Origin: Tissierellales bacterium
GTDB lineage: Bacteria; Bacillota; Clostridia; Tissierellales; Tissierellaceae
Direction: 5' to 3'
Length of the DNA stretch: 38,045 bases
Assembly: GCA_014360205.1 (NCBI GenBank)
Contig: JACIXZ010000012.1
Location: 1 to 38,045, forward strand
The notes beneath the pieces were generated by a model. It ran no database searches. It had not been told where the DNA came from and saw only the letters and a program-made list of their open reading frames with translations. Of this stretch, positions 1 through 6,476 are shown piece after piece. The translations under genes and the position numbers were made by a program. How positions within the stretch are numbered: the first letter of the stretch is position 1; the number at the start of each line of letters is the position of its first letter.

Positions 1-155
1 TTTCTGTTTGTTTTGAGTTATACACATTTTGACACTGTATATATACCCAAAATGGGGGGAATCTAGCCATTTCAATATAAAAAAAGGCAGTAAATATGCG
101 AGTTGTAGAGTTCTGCAACGAGCTAATATTAAGATTTTGATAGGAGGAAAATTTT

Positions 156-632
156 ATGAAAGAAATTTATTTTGCAGGTGGATGTTTTTGGGGTGTAGAA
201 GAATATTTTTCAAGGATAAAAGGTGTTGTTGAAACGAAAGTAGGATATGCAAATGGCAAAGTGGAAAATCCAACTTATGAACAAGTCTGCACTGGAACAA
301 CAGGACATGCTGAAACAACTTTTGTAAAGTATGATGATACTATAATTACACTTAATGAATTATTGTCTAAATTTTTTAACATAATCGATCCGACCCTTTT
401 AAATAGACAAGGTGGAGATATTGGAAATCAATATAGGACAGGAGTATACTATATCGATGAAAAAGATAAAGAAATAATAGAAAAGAAAATAGCTGAAATA
501 CAGGATAACTATTCAGAAAAAATTGTTACAGAGGTATGTCCTCTAGAATCCTTTTATTTGGCTGAAGAATATCATCAAAAGTATTTGAAGAAGAATCCAA
601 ATGGCTATTGTCATATAGATTTATCAAGGTAG
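156..632 (+). CDS. msrA: Peptide methionine-S-sulfoxide reductase MsrA
   Basis: The 158-residue protein reduces methionine-S-sulfoxide in proteins and free methionine, a cytosolic oxidative-damage repair step. The family signature GGCFWG lies at residues 8-13, making Cys10 the catalytic cysteine. Further motifs are GYANG (30-34), GHAE (50-53) and the [12 protein letters not shown] block near 87-98. Cys128 and Cys152 are candidate resolving cysteines. Length is normal for a stand-alone MsrA; no MsrB domain is fused. The ATG is preceded by TAGGAGG at a good distance. The next gene, 7 bases downstream, encodes a GAF-type free-methionine-R-sulfoxide reductase, so the two cover both sulfoxide stereoisomers. 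An ORF beginning at 29 in another frame overlaps the start and is not coding. Identification is secure from motifs. Confidence 0.96.
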   Translation: MKEIYFAGGCFWGVEEYFSRIKGVVETKVGYANGKVENPTYEQVCTGTTGHAETTFVKYDDTIITLNELLSKFFNIIDPTLLNRQGGDIGNQYRTGVYYIDEKDKEIIEKKIAEIQDNYSEKIVTEVCPLESFYLAEEYHQKYLKKNPNGYCHIDLSR

Positions 633-639
633 GTGTTAT

Positions 640-1143
640 ATGATTAAAGTAGATGCAATAAATAATATGAATGAAATAGATCGTTTGAAGTATATGAATT
701 TGCTAGTCAAAGGACAATTATCATCTGAGAAGGATCATTTAGCAAATATTTCCAATGTAACAGCTATCATTAAAGCGTGTATAGATAGAATTAATTGGTG
801 CGGGTTTTATCTATTAAAACATAATGAATTAATTTTAGGACCATTTCAAGGCTTGCCAGCATGCAATAGAATACAAATCGGAAAAGGGGTGTGCGGAAAA
901 AGCGTAGAGTTGAAAGAACCAATCATAGTTGATAATGTTTTAACTTTTGATGGGCATATAGCTTGTGATGAAAATTCTAGGTCTGAAATAGTGTTGCCTA
1001 TAATAGTAGAAGAAAACATATATGGAGTTTTAGACATTGATAGCCCATTTTTTAATCGCTTCAATGATATGCATTTAAAATATTTAAGAGAACTTGTCTC
1101 AATAATGAATCAGTATATTAATTGGGATGCTCTAGTAAAATAA
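640..1143 (+). CDS. msrC: GAF-domain free methionine-R-sulfoxide reductase (fRMsr/MsrC type)
   Basis: A 167-residue single GAF domain. It carries the hallmarks of the fRMsr family: WCGFYLL (53-59), LGPFQG (66-71), PACNRI (73-78), GVCGKS (83-88), HIACD (106-110) and GVLDIDSP (129-136). The three cysteines Cys75, Cys85 and Cys109 match the cysteines known to act in this family, whose members reduce free (not protein-bound) methionine-R-sulfoxide with thioredoxin. This is therefore probably an enzyme rather than a ligand sensor. It lies 7 bases after msrA and 22 bases before a DNA methyltransferase on the same strand, consistent with co-transcription. The function rests on family motifs; the order of disulfide exchange is not visible. 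Confidence 0.9.
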   Translation: MIKVDAINNMNEIDRLKYMNLLVKGQLSSEKDHLANISNVTAIIKACIDRINWCGFYLLKHNELILGPFQGLPACNRIQIGKGVCGKSVELKEPIIVDNVLTFDGHIACDENSRSEIVLPIIVEENIYGVLDIDSPFFNRFNDMHLKYLRELVSIMNQYINWDALVK

Positions 1144-1165
1144 AAGAACTCTGATTGGAGAAGCT

Positions 1166-2419
1166 ATGACTATTTTAGAGAATTTATTTGATATAATTTC
1201 TACTGCAAAATTAGATGCAAAGTTTTTTTTAGAGAATGAATATAAATTCATAAATATTAAGTTTGGAGAAGATATTTCTGCTAACAGACTTTATTTATCT
1301 GATAATTTAAATTGTATAGTTGATTTGATGAAAAATGGCTACAAAGGGAAAATTGATTTAATATATTTAGATCCTCCATTTTTTACTAATCTGAACTTTA
1401 AAAACACAATAAAAATTAAGTACGATGATGAAGAAATATATATTAAACGAAAAGACTTTACAGATAAATATGATGGTGGACTAGCAGAATATATATATAA
1501 TATTGCGTTAAGACTAGTGTTAATTAAAGAATTAATGTCTGACAAAGGAAGTATTTATATTCATGTAGATAGTAGAGTTAATCATTATATTAGATTTATT
1601 TTAGATGAAGTTTTTGGAGAAAGAAATTTTGTAAATGAAATAATTTGGGCTTATAAATCTGGAGGTGCTAGTAAGAGAAGATTTGCTAGAAAGCATGATA
1701 ATATTTATTTCTATAGTAAAACAAATAATTATATATTCAATCAAATGAATGAAAAATCATACAATAGAGGCCTTAAGCCATATAAATTTAAGAATATAAT
1801 GGAATATCAAGATGAATTGGGATGGTATACAATCGTTAAATCCAGAGATGTATGGATGATTGATATGGTTGGCAGAACTAGTAGTGAAAGAGTAAAATAT
1901 TCAACACAAAAACCATTAGAACTTCTTAAAAAGATTATTCTAGCTTCATCTAATGAGAATTCTTTAATTGCCGACTTTTATTTGGGGAGTGGGTCTACAG
2001 CAGTAGCTGCAGATATTCTTAAAAGAAGATGGATTGGATGCGATCAAAATCCTATTAGTATCATAACGCTTGATAAGAGATTAAATAATGGATTATTTCA
2101 ATTATATATTGAAGAAAAATATTTAAAAGAACCTAATAGATTCATAATAGAATTAAAAAAAATCAATAAACAGCTAGATATCTTTATAAAGGATTACTTA
2201 GATCCTATTAAAGAATTAGCCGAATCTCCAAGTTTATTTGTTGAACAAATTTATATATGCAAGAAATATTTTTACGAATTTAAAATTTTATCTAAGATTG
2301 ATAAATCTACTATAAAGAATAATAAGTTTGAAATAAACATATCTGATAGCTTTAACTCGCAGCTATATGCTGTTATAGTAGACGTTATGGGAAATGTTGA
2401 TTATCACAAGCTTATTTAA
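1166..2419 (+). CDS. Solitary site-specific DNA methyltransferase (beta-class motif order)
   Basis: A 417-residue S-adenosylmethionine-dependent DNA methylase. Motif IV DPPF is at residues 69-72, preceded by the LYLSDNL block (42-48) common to type III and beta-group amino-methyltransferases. QKPLELL (248-254) and the SAM-binding motif I DFYLGSGST (270-278) follow, so the catalytic motif precedes the SAM motif. DPPF fits N6-adenine or N4-cytosine methylation. The last ~120 residues after the SAM motif match nothing I recognise and could contact DNA or a partner. No restriction endonuclease, specificity subunit or mobile-element gene is nearby; it sits between msrC and a DUF1292 gene with similar base composition. 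The ATG follows GGAG. A solitary epigenetic methylase or a remnant of a restriction system are both possible. Confidence 0.85.
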   Translation: MTILENLFDIISTAKLDAKFFLENEYKFINIKFGEDISANRLYLSDNLNCIVDLMKNGYKGKIDLIYLDPPFFTNLNFKNTIKIKYDDEEIYIKRKDFTDKYDGGLAEYIYNIALRLVLIKELMSDKGSIYIHVDSRVNHYIRFILDEVFGERNFVNEIIWAYKSGGASKRRFARKHDNIYFYSKTNNYIFNQMNEKSYNRGLKPYKFKNIMEYQDELGWYTIVKSRDVWMIDMVGRTSSERVKYSTQKPLELLKKIILASSNENSLIADFYLGSGSTAVAADILKRRWIGCDQNPISIITLDKRLNNGLFQLYIEEKYLKEPNRFIIELKKINKQLDIFIKDYLDPIKELAESPSLFVEQIYICKKYFYEFKILSKIDKSTIKNNKFEINISDSFNSQLYAVIVDVMGNVDYHKLI

Positions 2420-2427
2420 ATTTTAGC

Positions 2428-2456
2428 TTGAAAACAAGTGTAAAATATTGTATCAT
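2428..2456 (+). promoter_or_regulatory. Sigma-A-like promoter for the DUF1292 gene
   Basis: TTGAAA (2428-2433) and TATCAT (2451-2456) are separated by exactly 17 bases and lie 36 bases before the DUF1292 start. This suggests the gene is transcribed separately from the methyltransferase. Judged by consensus only. Confidence 0.5.
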
Positions 2457-2491
2457 AAAAATGAATAAGTAAATAATAAAGGAGAATAGAG

Positions 2492-2824
2492 ATGAGCGAT
2501 AATAAACACGAGCACCACCATCACGATCATGATCATGAACACGATCACCTACATGATGAAGACATGGAGATAATAACCTTGACACTTGAAGATGATACAG
2601 AACTAGATTGTGCAGTCATGGGGATATTTGAAGTTGAAGATAAGGAGTATATAGCTTTATTACCTTTAACTGATGATGAAGAAGACGAAGTTTTGCTATA
2701 CAGATATATTGAAGATGAAGAAAATGATGAATTTGAATTATCATTAATTGAGGAAGAAGAAGAGTTTAACATAGTGGCAGAGGCATTTTATGCTTTGTTT
2801 TCAGACGATGAAGATTTAGATTAA
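2492..2824 (+). CDS. DUF1292 (YrzB-like) acidic protein with a histidine-rich N-terminus
   Basis: A 110-residue, strongly acidic protein. Residues ~25-95 form the DUF1292 region: ITLTLEDDTELDCAVMGIF, then KEYIALLPL and DEDEVLLYRY-like strands. Proteins of this family are small, common in Bacillota and of unknown biochemical role. The unusual part is the N-terminus, where ten of residues 6-21 are histidine and most of the rest are Asp or Glu, a pattern that suggests Ni/Zn binding or metal buffering. The ATG follows AAAGGAGA. It has its own promoter-like sequence and is followed by a 32-bp perfect palindrome, so it looks monocistronic. A serine-rich reverse-strand ORF over it is a shadow of the GAT/GAA codon runs. 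Confidence 0.85.
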   Translation: MSDNKHEHHHHDHDHEHDHLHDEDMEIITLTLEDDTELDCAVMGIFEVEDKEYIALLPLTDDEEDEVLLYRYIEDEENDEFELSLIEEEEEFNIVAEAFYALFSDDEDLD

Positions 2825-2837
2825 TAATTGATTTAAA

Positions 2838-2869
2838 TTAAAGTACTTTGCATATGCAAAGTACTTTAA
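2838..2869. terminator. 32-bp perfect palindrome after the DUF1292 gene, probable terminator
   Basis: Two 16-base arms meet without a spacer at GCAT|ATGC. Transcribed RNA would form a long hairpin with a tight central loop. No clear U-run follows on the plus strand, so termination strength is uncertain. A role as a protein-binding site is also possible. Confidence 0.55.
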
Positions 2870-2918
2870 CTTAAATATTGATCTAATATTAATAATAATT
2901 ATCTAAGAAAGGGATAGC

Positions 2919-3875
2919 ATGCAAACTAATTTATTCAGAGAATATTCTACTTATCTAAAAGAAAAGTACGGTTGCAAAGTATATAAATTACCAATTAGTT
3001 TACCTTTAACTTGTCCAAATAGGGATGGCAATCTTAGTACAGGAGGTTGCTATTATTGCAACGAAAAGGGTGGATCCTTTGAAAATTTATCTAATAGCTT
3101 GAAGATATCCGAACAATTAAAGATGAACAAGAAATATATAAAGGATAAATATAAAGCAAATAAATTTATTGCTTATTTTCAAAATTACAGCAATACATAT
3201 ATGAGTATGGATGAATTTATATCTATAATAAATGAAACCTTGATAGATGATATTGTTGGGATATCTGTTTCTACTAGACCTGATTGTATTAGTGATGAAC
3301 AAATCAAATTTTTAAGTGATTTACAAGAAAAAATGGGTATAGATGTAACAATAGAATTAGGATTGCAAACTGCAAATTATAAAACATTAAAAATCATAAA
3401 TAGAGGACATGGATTGGCAGAATTTATAGATGCATGCAATAGAATTAAAAAGTATGGTTTGCGAATATGTAGCCATGTTATACTAGATTTACCTTGGGAT
3501 AGTATTGATGATACAATAGAAACCTCAAAAATAATATCTAGTTTACATGTGGATGAAGTAAAACTGCATAGTTTATATGTTGTTAAAAATACTGAATTGG
3601 AGAAAGACTATTTAAGTGGTAAAATTCATTTGCTCAGTAAAGATGATTATATAGATAGGGCAATCGTTTTTCTCGAATATTTAAATCCAGAAATATTAAT
3701 TCAGAGATTAATAGGAAGAGCTCCCCAAAATGATTCGCTTATAGTTAATTGGAATGAATCATGGTGGAAAGTAAGAGACGAAATAATTGAAAAGATGATT
3801 AAAGCAAATACTTATCAAGGAGCTAAGTTTAATTACCTTGGTGGTAGTGCTTTAAATAATATTAATTTTTACTAA
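2919..3875 (+). CDS. TIGR01212-family radical SAM protein (YtqA/YhcC-like)
   Basis: A 318-residue radical SAM protein. The cluster-binding cysteines are Cys32, Cys44 and Cys47 in CPNRDG...GGCYYC, the long-spaced CX11CX2C arrangement of the YtqA/YhcC (TIGR01212) family. A TIM-barrel half follows, with SVSTRPD (about residues 111-117), IELGLQT (141-147) and the HVILDLP strand. These proteins are widely conserved in Bacillota and Gammaproteobacteria, related to Elp3-like radical SAM proteins, and lack a firmly established substrate. The ATG at 2919 follows AAAGGGAT. A P-loop protein gene begins 22 bases downstream, so the two may be co-transcribed. Family assignment is firm, the reaction unknown. 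Confidence 0.9.
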   Translation: MQTNLFREYSTYLKEKYGCKVYKLPISLPLTCPNRDGNLSTGGCYYCNEKGGSFENLSNSLKISEQLKMNKKYIKDKYKANKFIAYFQNYSNTYMSMDEFISIINETLIDDIVGISVSTRPDCISDEQIKFLSDLQEKMGIDVTIELGLQTANYKTLKIINRGHGLAEFIDACNRIKKYGLRICSHVILDLPWDSIDDTIETSKIISSLHVDEVKLHSLYVVKNTELEKDYLSGKIHLLSKDDYIDRAIVFLEYLNPEILIQRLIGRAPQNDSLIVNWNESWWKVRDEIIEKMIKANTYQGAKFNYLGGSALNNINFY

Positions 3876-3897
3876 ATAGAAAGGTAAGGTGGTTAAC

Positions 3898-4320
3898 ATG
3901 GTTAAATTCATCTTAGGGGAACAAGGTTCTGGGAAAACAAAATGGTTAATCGACAATGCTAACAAAGATATGCTTGAAGGTAATGGCAATATTGTATTTA
4001 TTGATGTTGATGATGAACATATTTTTAGTTTAAATTATAATGTAAGATTAATAAATGCCATGGAATTTAACATACTTAATGTTAAGAGTTTCTATGGCTT
4101 TTTGTGTGGAATAATGGCTATGGATTATGATTTGGAGAAAATTTATGTAGATGGAATTTATAAATTAATGAATGTAGAATTAAAAGATTTAGTATTTTTA
4201 ATTGATTCGTTAGAAAAGATATCGGAAAAGTTCAATGTTGAATTTTATATTAATGTTGATTATACTCTTGATAAAATTCCGGAAAATTTGAAACCATATT
4301 GTTATGAAATTGAAGCATAA
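3898..4320 (+). CDS. Small P-loop protein of unknown function
   Basis: A 140-residue protein beginning MVKFILGEQGSGKT, with a Walker A motif GEQGSGKT at residues 7-14. A hydrophobic strand ending in aspartates (IVFIDVDDEH) follows, and a Walker-B-like strand may lie at KIYVDGIYKL. It is shorter than most ATPases and shows no further domain. I chose the ATG at 3898 rather than the in-frame GTG at 3889, because the GTG lies inside the AAGGTGG ribosome site that suits 3898. It sits between a radical SAM gene and another uncharacterised gene. Nucleotide binding is likely from the motif; no function can be assigned. Confidence 0.75.
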   Translation: MVKFILGEQGSGKTKWLIDNANKDMLEGNGNIVFIDVDDEHIFSLNYNVRLINAMEFNILNVKSFYGFLCGIMAMDYDLEKIYVDGIYKLMNVELKDLVFLIDSLEKISEKFNVEFYINVDYTLDKIPENLKPYCYEIEA

Positions 4321-4376
4321 TTAGAAATAATATATTTCTATGAATAGAAAATTTTATATTAGATTGGGTGTTAATT

Positions 4377-4928
4377 TTGTATTATAGTGAAAGAAAAAGT
4401 CTCTTTGACATCTTTTTCGAGAATCGTTCCTCTCTCATATTAAAGTATGAAAATGGAGATATTAGTAAAAAAGAATTTTTAGAAAACAATTACCTTTTCG
4501 TAAAAAGCATGCGATTAAATCCTTTTTTAAAAGTAGATAGTTTTGAAAAAGGTATGTATAATTATCAATATTATAATGTATTGGCTAAATATTATAAGAT
4601 GCTTTCTAAGGAAATTAAAGGAAATAAAAAACAAATAAAAAGTTATGTAACTTATTTAAACAAAGCTAACAATTATTATCATTTAAAAGACAATACTATA
4701 TTAGAAATATTAAAACTAATAAATTTTAATGGTGCTATAGCTTATTTTATTCAATGTGAATCTAAGTCGTTAAGTGATAAACTTTACGAAATAGTTCTGC
4801 TTGATTACAAAGAAGCAATATTTCATTCAAAGGCGACTTGGCTATTGGAAATATTAATGGCTGAAGGAATATTTGATGTACAGAAGAGAAAATCAATAAT
4901 AGATGAATATATTAATGAGAAATACTAA
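4377..4928 (+). CDS. Uncharacterised soluble protein, possibly DUF6648-like
   Basis: About 183 residues, hydrophilic, rich in Lys, Tyr, Asn and Leu, predicted mainly helical, with no signal peptide or membrane segment. It starts MYYSERKSLFDIFFENR. It resembles short clostridial conserved proteins that I recall as DUF6648, but this is from memory and uncertain. I favour the TTG start at 4377, which has GGGTG six bases upstream; a GTG at 4368 overlaps that ribosome site. A small hairpin at 4322-4340 separates it from the P-loop gene. The stop codon lies inside a perfect palindrome shared with the convergent neighbour. No function can be proposed. Confidence 0.7.
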   Translation: MYYSERKSLFDIFFENRSSLILKYENGDISKKEFLENNYLFVKSMRLNPFLKVDSFEKGMYNYQYYNVLAKYYKMLSKEIKGNKKQIKSYVTYLNKANNYYHLKDNTILEILKLINFNGAIAYFIQCESKSLSDKLYEIVLLDYKEAIFHSKATWLLEILMAEGIFDVQKRKSIIDEYINEKY

Positions 4929-4956
4929 ACAGACTAGCGGCCGCTAGTCTGTTTAG
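4925..4956. terminator. 32-bp perfect palindrome, bidirectional terminator between convergent genes
   Basis: Two 16-base arms meet without a spacer at GCGG|CCGC, creating a NotI site, rare in such AT-rich DNA. It contains the stop codons of both convergent genes (TAA 4926-4928 on plus; TAG at 4934-4936 read on minus). As RNA it gives the same GC-centred hairpin from either strand. Only short U-rich stretches follow. Confidence 0.65.
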
Positions 4957-5404
4957 AAATTATATACACAATTTCTTCAATAGATTGACTTGTATTTAAA
5001 GAGAATTTACCCGACTTAAGTTTTGTATCTAAACCTAACTCGACTGCTTTTTTAACAAAATCATTACTGCTCTCAACAAGACCATTTTCTTGAAGTATTT
5101 TTCCTATATCGTATGGCAAACTACCATCTGGGATATTAATGTTTATTTCTACTATTTCCTGTGTATCTGTATTTTCTGGAATTTCTCCATTGTTTGAATC
5201 ATTAATATTATCTGATGTTGGATTTTCAATATTTTTAATAGGCTCATTTATTTCTACATATTGATTGTCAGAAATATCGTTTGAGGCAAATAAAATATCC
5301 AATCTCCAACCAATAACTAAAACTACAATCACAACTATAGACAACATTATTATATAATCTATCGAATCATAAAGAAAGTCTTTCAGTTTGTCAATTAATT
5401 TCAT
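4934..5404 (-). CDS. Short membrane-anchored YceG/MltG-like N-terminal-domain protein
   Basis: A 156-residue protein with one membrane segment at about residues 17-36 and an extracytoplasmic Asn/Asp/Glu-rich linker (about 40-88). A C-terminal domain (about 88-152) follows: INIPDGSLPYDIGKILQENG...FVKKAVELG...LKSGKFSLNTSQSIEEIVYII. This resembles the LysM-like N-terminal subdomain of endolytic transglycosylase MltG/YceG. The catalytic part of MltG, including its essential glutamate, is absent, so the protein cannot be a full transglycosylase. Such short proteins occur in clostridia; a peptidoglycan-binding or regulatory role is an inference. The reverse-strand ATG follows GGGAGTG. It converges on the preceding gene and is divergent from the RluA gene. 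Confidence 0.75.
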   Translation of the reverse strand: MKLIDKLKDFLYDSIDYIIMLSIVVIVVLVIGWRLDILFASNDISDNQYVEINEPIKNIENPTSDNINDSNNGEIPENTDTQEIVEININIPDGSLPYDIGKILQENGLVESSNDFVKKAVELGLDTKLKSGKFSLNTSQSIEEIVYIISKQTSGR

Positions 5405-5454
5405 AATATCACTCCCATATGGAAATTTATTTATAGTAAATTAAGCTTTTATAG

Positions 5455-5460
5455 TATAAT
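5455..5460 (+). promoter_or_regulatory. Probable -10 element for the RluA-type gene
   Basis: A perfect TATAAT lies 34 bases before the TTG start, in the gap between divergent genes. The -35 is weak (TTATAG at an 18-base spacing), so only the -10 is called. Confidence 0.4.
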
Positions 5461-5494
5461 TATAGCATAATATATTTAAAAAGGTGATGTTAGT

Positions 5495-6472
5495 TTGAAA
5501 GAAATTATAGTTGGAAATAATGAAAATCAACAAAGACTAGATAGATTTTTAAAAAAATATTTTTCTGAAGCTTCACTTAGCTTTATTTATAAAATGATAA
5601 GGAAAAAAAACATTAAAGTTAACAACAAAAAAGCAAGTCCAGAGCTAGTAATTTATACTGGAGATAAGATCCAAATATATCTTTCAGATGATTTAATAAA
5701 TAAATTAACAAAAGATGAAGAAAAAGCATTAAAATCTTTCAAAATTGATATTTGTTACGAGGATGAAAATATTTTGTTAATAAATAAACCTGCGGGTAAA
5801 TTATCGCATAGTTCATCTGAAAAATATGAAGAAAATGTTGTTGATGATATTCTATCCTATTTAATTTATAAGAAAGAATATGTTCCTAGGATTGAAAAAA
5901 CTTTCACTCCTAGTATTTGCAACAGACTTGATAGAAATACAACCGGGTTAATTATAAGTGCAAAAAACTACAAAACTTTAAAATCTATCAATTTTGCAAT
6001 AAAAGAGAAAAAAATAACCAAATACTATAAAACGATTGTTTCTGGGAGGGTAAAGAACGATTTTGTAAAATCTAGCTACTTGTTTAAAAATGAAGAAAAA
6101 AACAAATCAAAAATCTATGATGATTATGTTGAAGGTTCAAAAAAAATAGAAACTATCTTTAAAGTTTTAAAAACTAGCGATGATTTTTCTATTTTAGAAG
6201 TTAATTTAATTACTGGAAGATCACATCAAATAAGAGCTCAGCTCTCTGATTTAGGATACCCTATAATCGGGGATAGAAAATATGGGAATAAATCTATTAA
6301 TCAATATTTTGAAAAAAGATATGGATTAAATTACCAATTGCTTCATGCTTATAAATTGAAATTTGATGGTTTGGATGGTGATTTATCGTACTTGAATGGT
6401 AGGTGTTTTACTGCACCTGATCCGGATATTTTTAACAGGATAACTAAAGACTTATTTATTGGAGATGAATAA
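5495..6472 (+). CDS. RluA-family 23S rRNA pseudouridine synthase with S4 domain
   Basis: A 325-residue pseudouridine synthase. An S4-like RNA-binding domain covers about residues 12-65 (QRLDRFLKKYF...KVNNKKASPE...GDKI). The catalytic domain begins at ENILLINKPAG (91-101) and contains RLDRNTTGL (144-152) with catalytic Asp146, then TGRSHQIRAQL and GDRKYG. Architecture suggests RluC/RluD-like modification of large-subunit rRNA; the target uridine cannot be read from sequence. The start is TTG at 5495 behind AAGGTGATG. The stop overlaps the ribosome site of the downstream kinase gene, so the two are probably translationally coupled. A second RluA-family gene lies at 23879. Confidence 0.92.
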   Translation: MKEIIVGNNENQQRLDRFLKKYFSEASLSFIYKMIRKKNIKVNNKKASPELVIYTGDKIQIYLSDDLINKLTKDEEKALKSFKIDICYEDENILLINKPAGKLSHSSSEKYEENVVDDILSYLIYKKEYVPRIEKTFTPSICNRLDRNTTGLIISAKNYKTLKSINFAIKEKKITKYYKTIVSGRVKNDFVKSSYLFKNEEKNKSKIYDDYVEGSKKIETIFKVLKTSDDFSILEVNLITGRSHQIRAQLSDLGYPIIGDRKYGNKSINQYFEKRYGLNYQLLHAYKLKFDGLDGDLSYLNGRCFTAPDPDIFNRITKDLFIGDE

Positions 6473-6476
6473 ATAT

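Noticed and set aside
102-119. Hairpin (GTTGTAG/TTGCAAC-like, one G-U) upstream of msrA considered as a riboswitch part
   Set aside because: Only a 7-bp stem; no conserved riboswitch core is recognisable nearby.
29-232. 67-residue ORF at the left edge
   Set aside because: It overlaps the start of msrA in another frame, has no ribosome site or family motif, and the MsrA motifs fix the true frame.
2545-2772. Serine-rich minus-strand ORF over the DUF1292 gene
   Set aside because: It is the reverse reading of runs of Asp/Glu codons and has no ribosome site.
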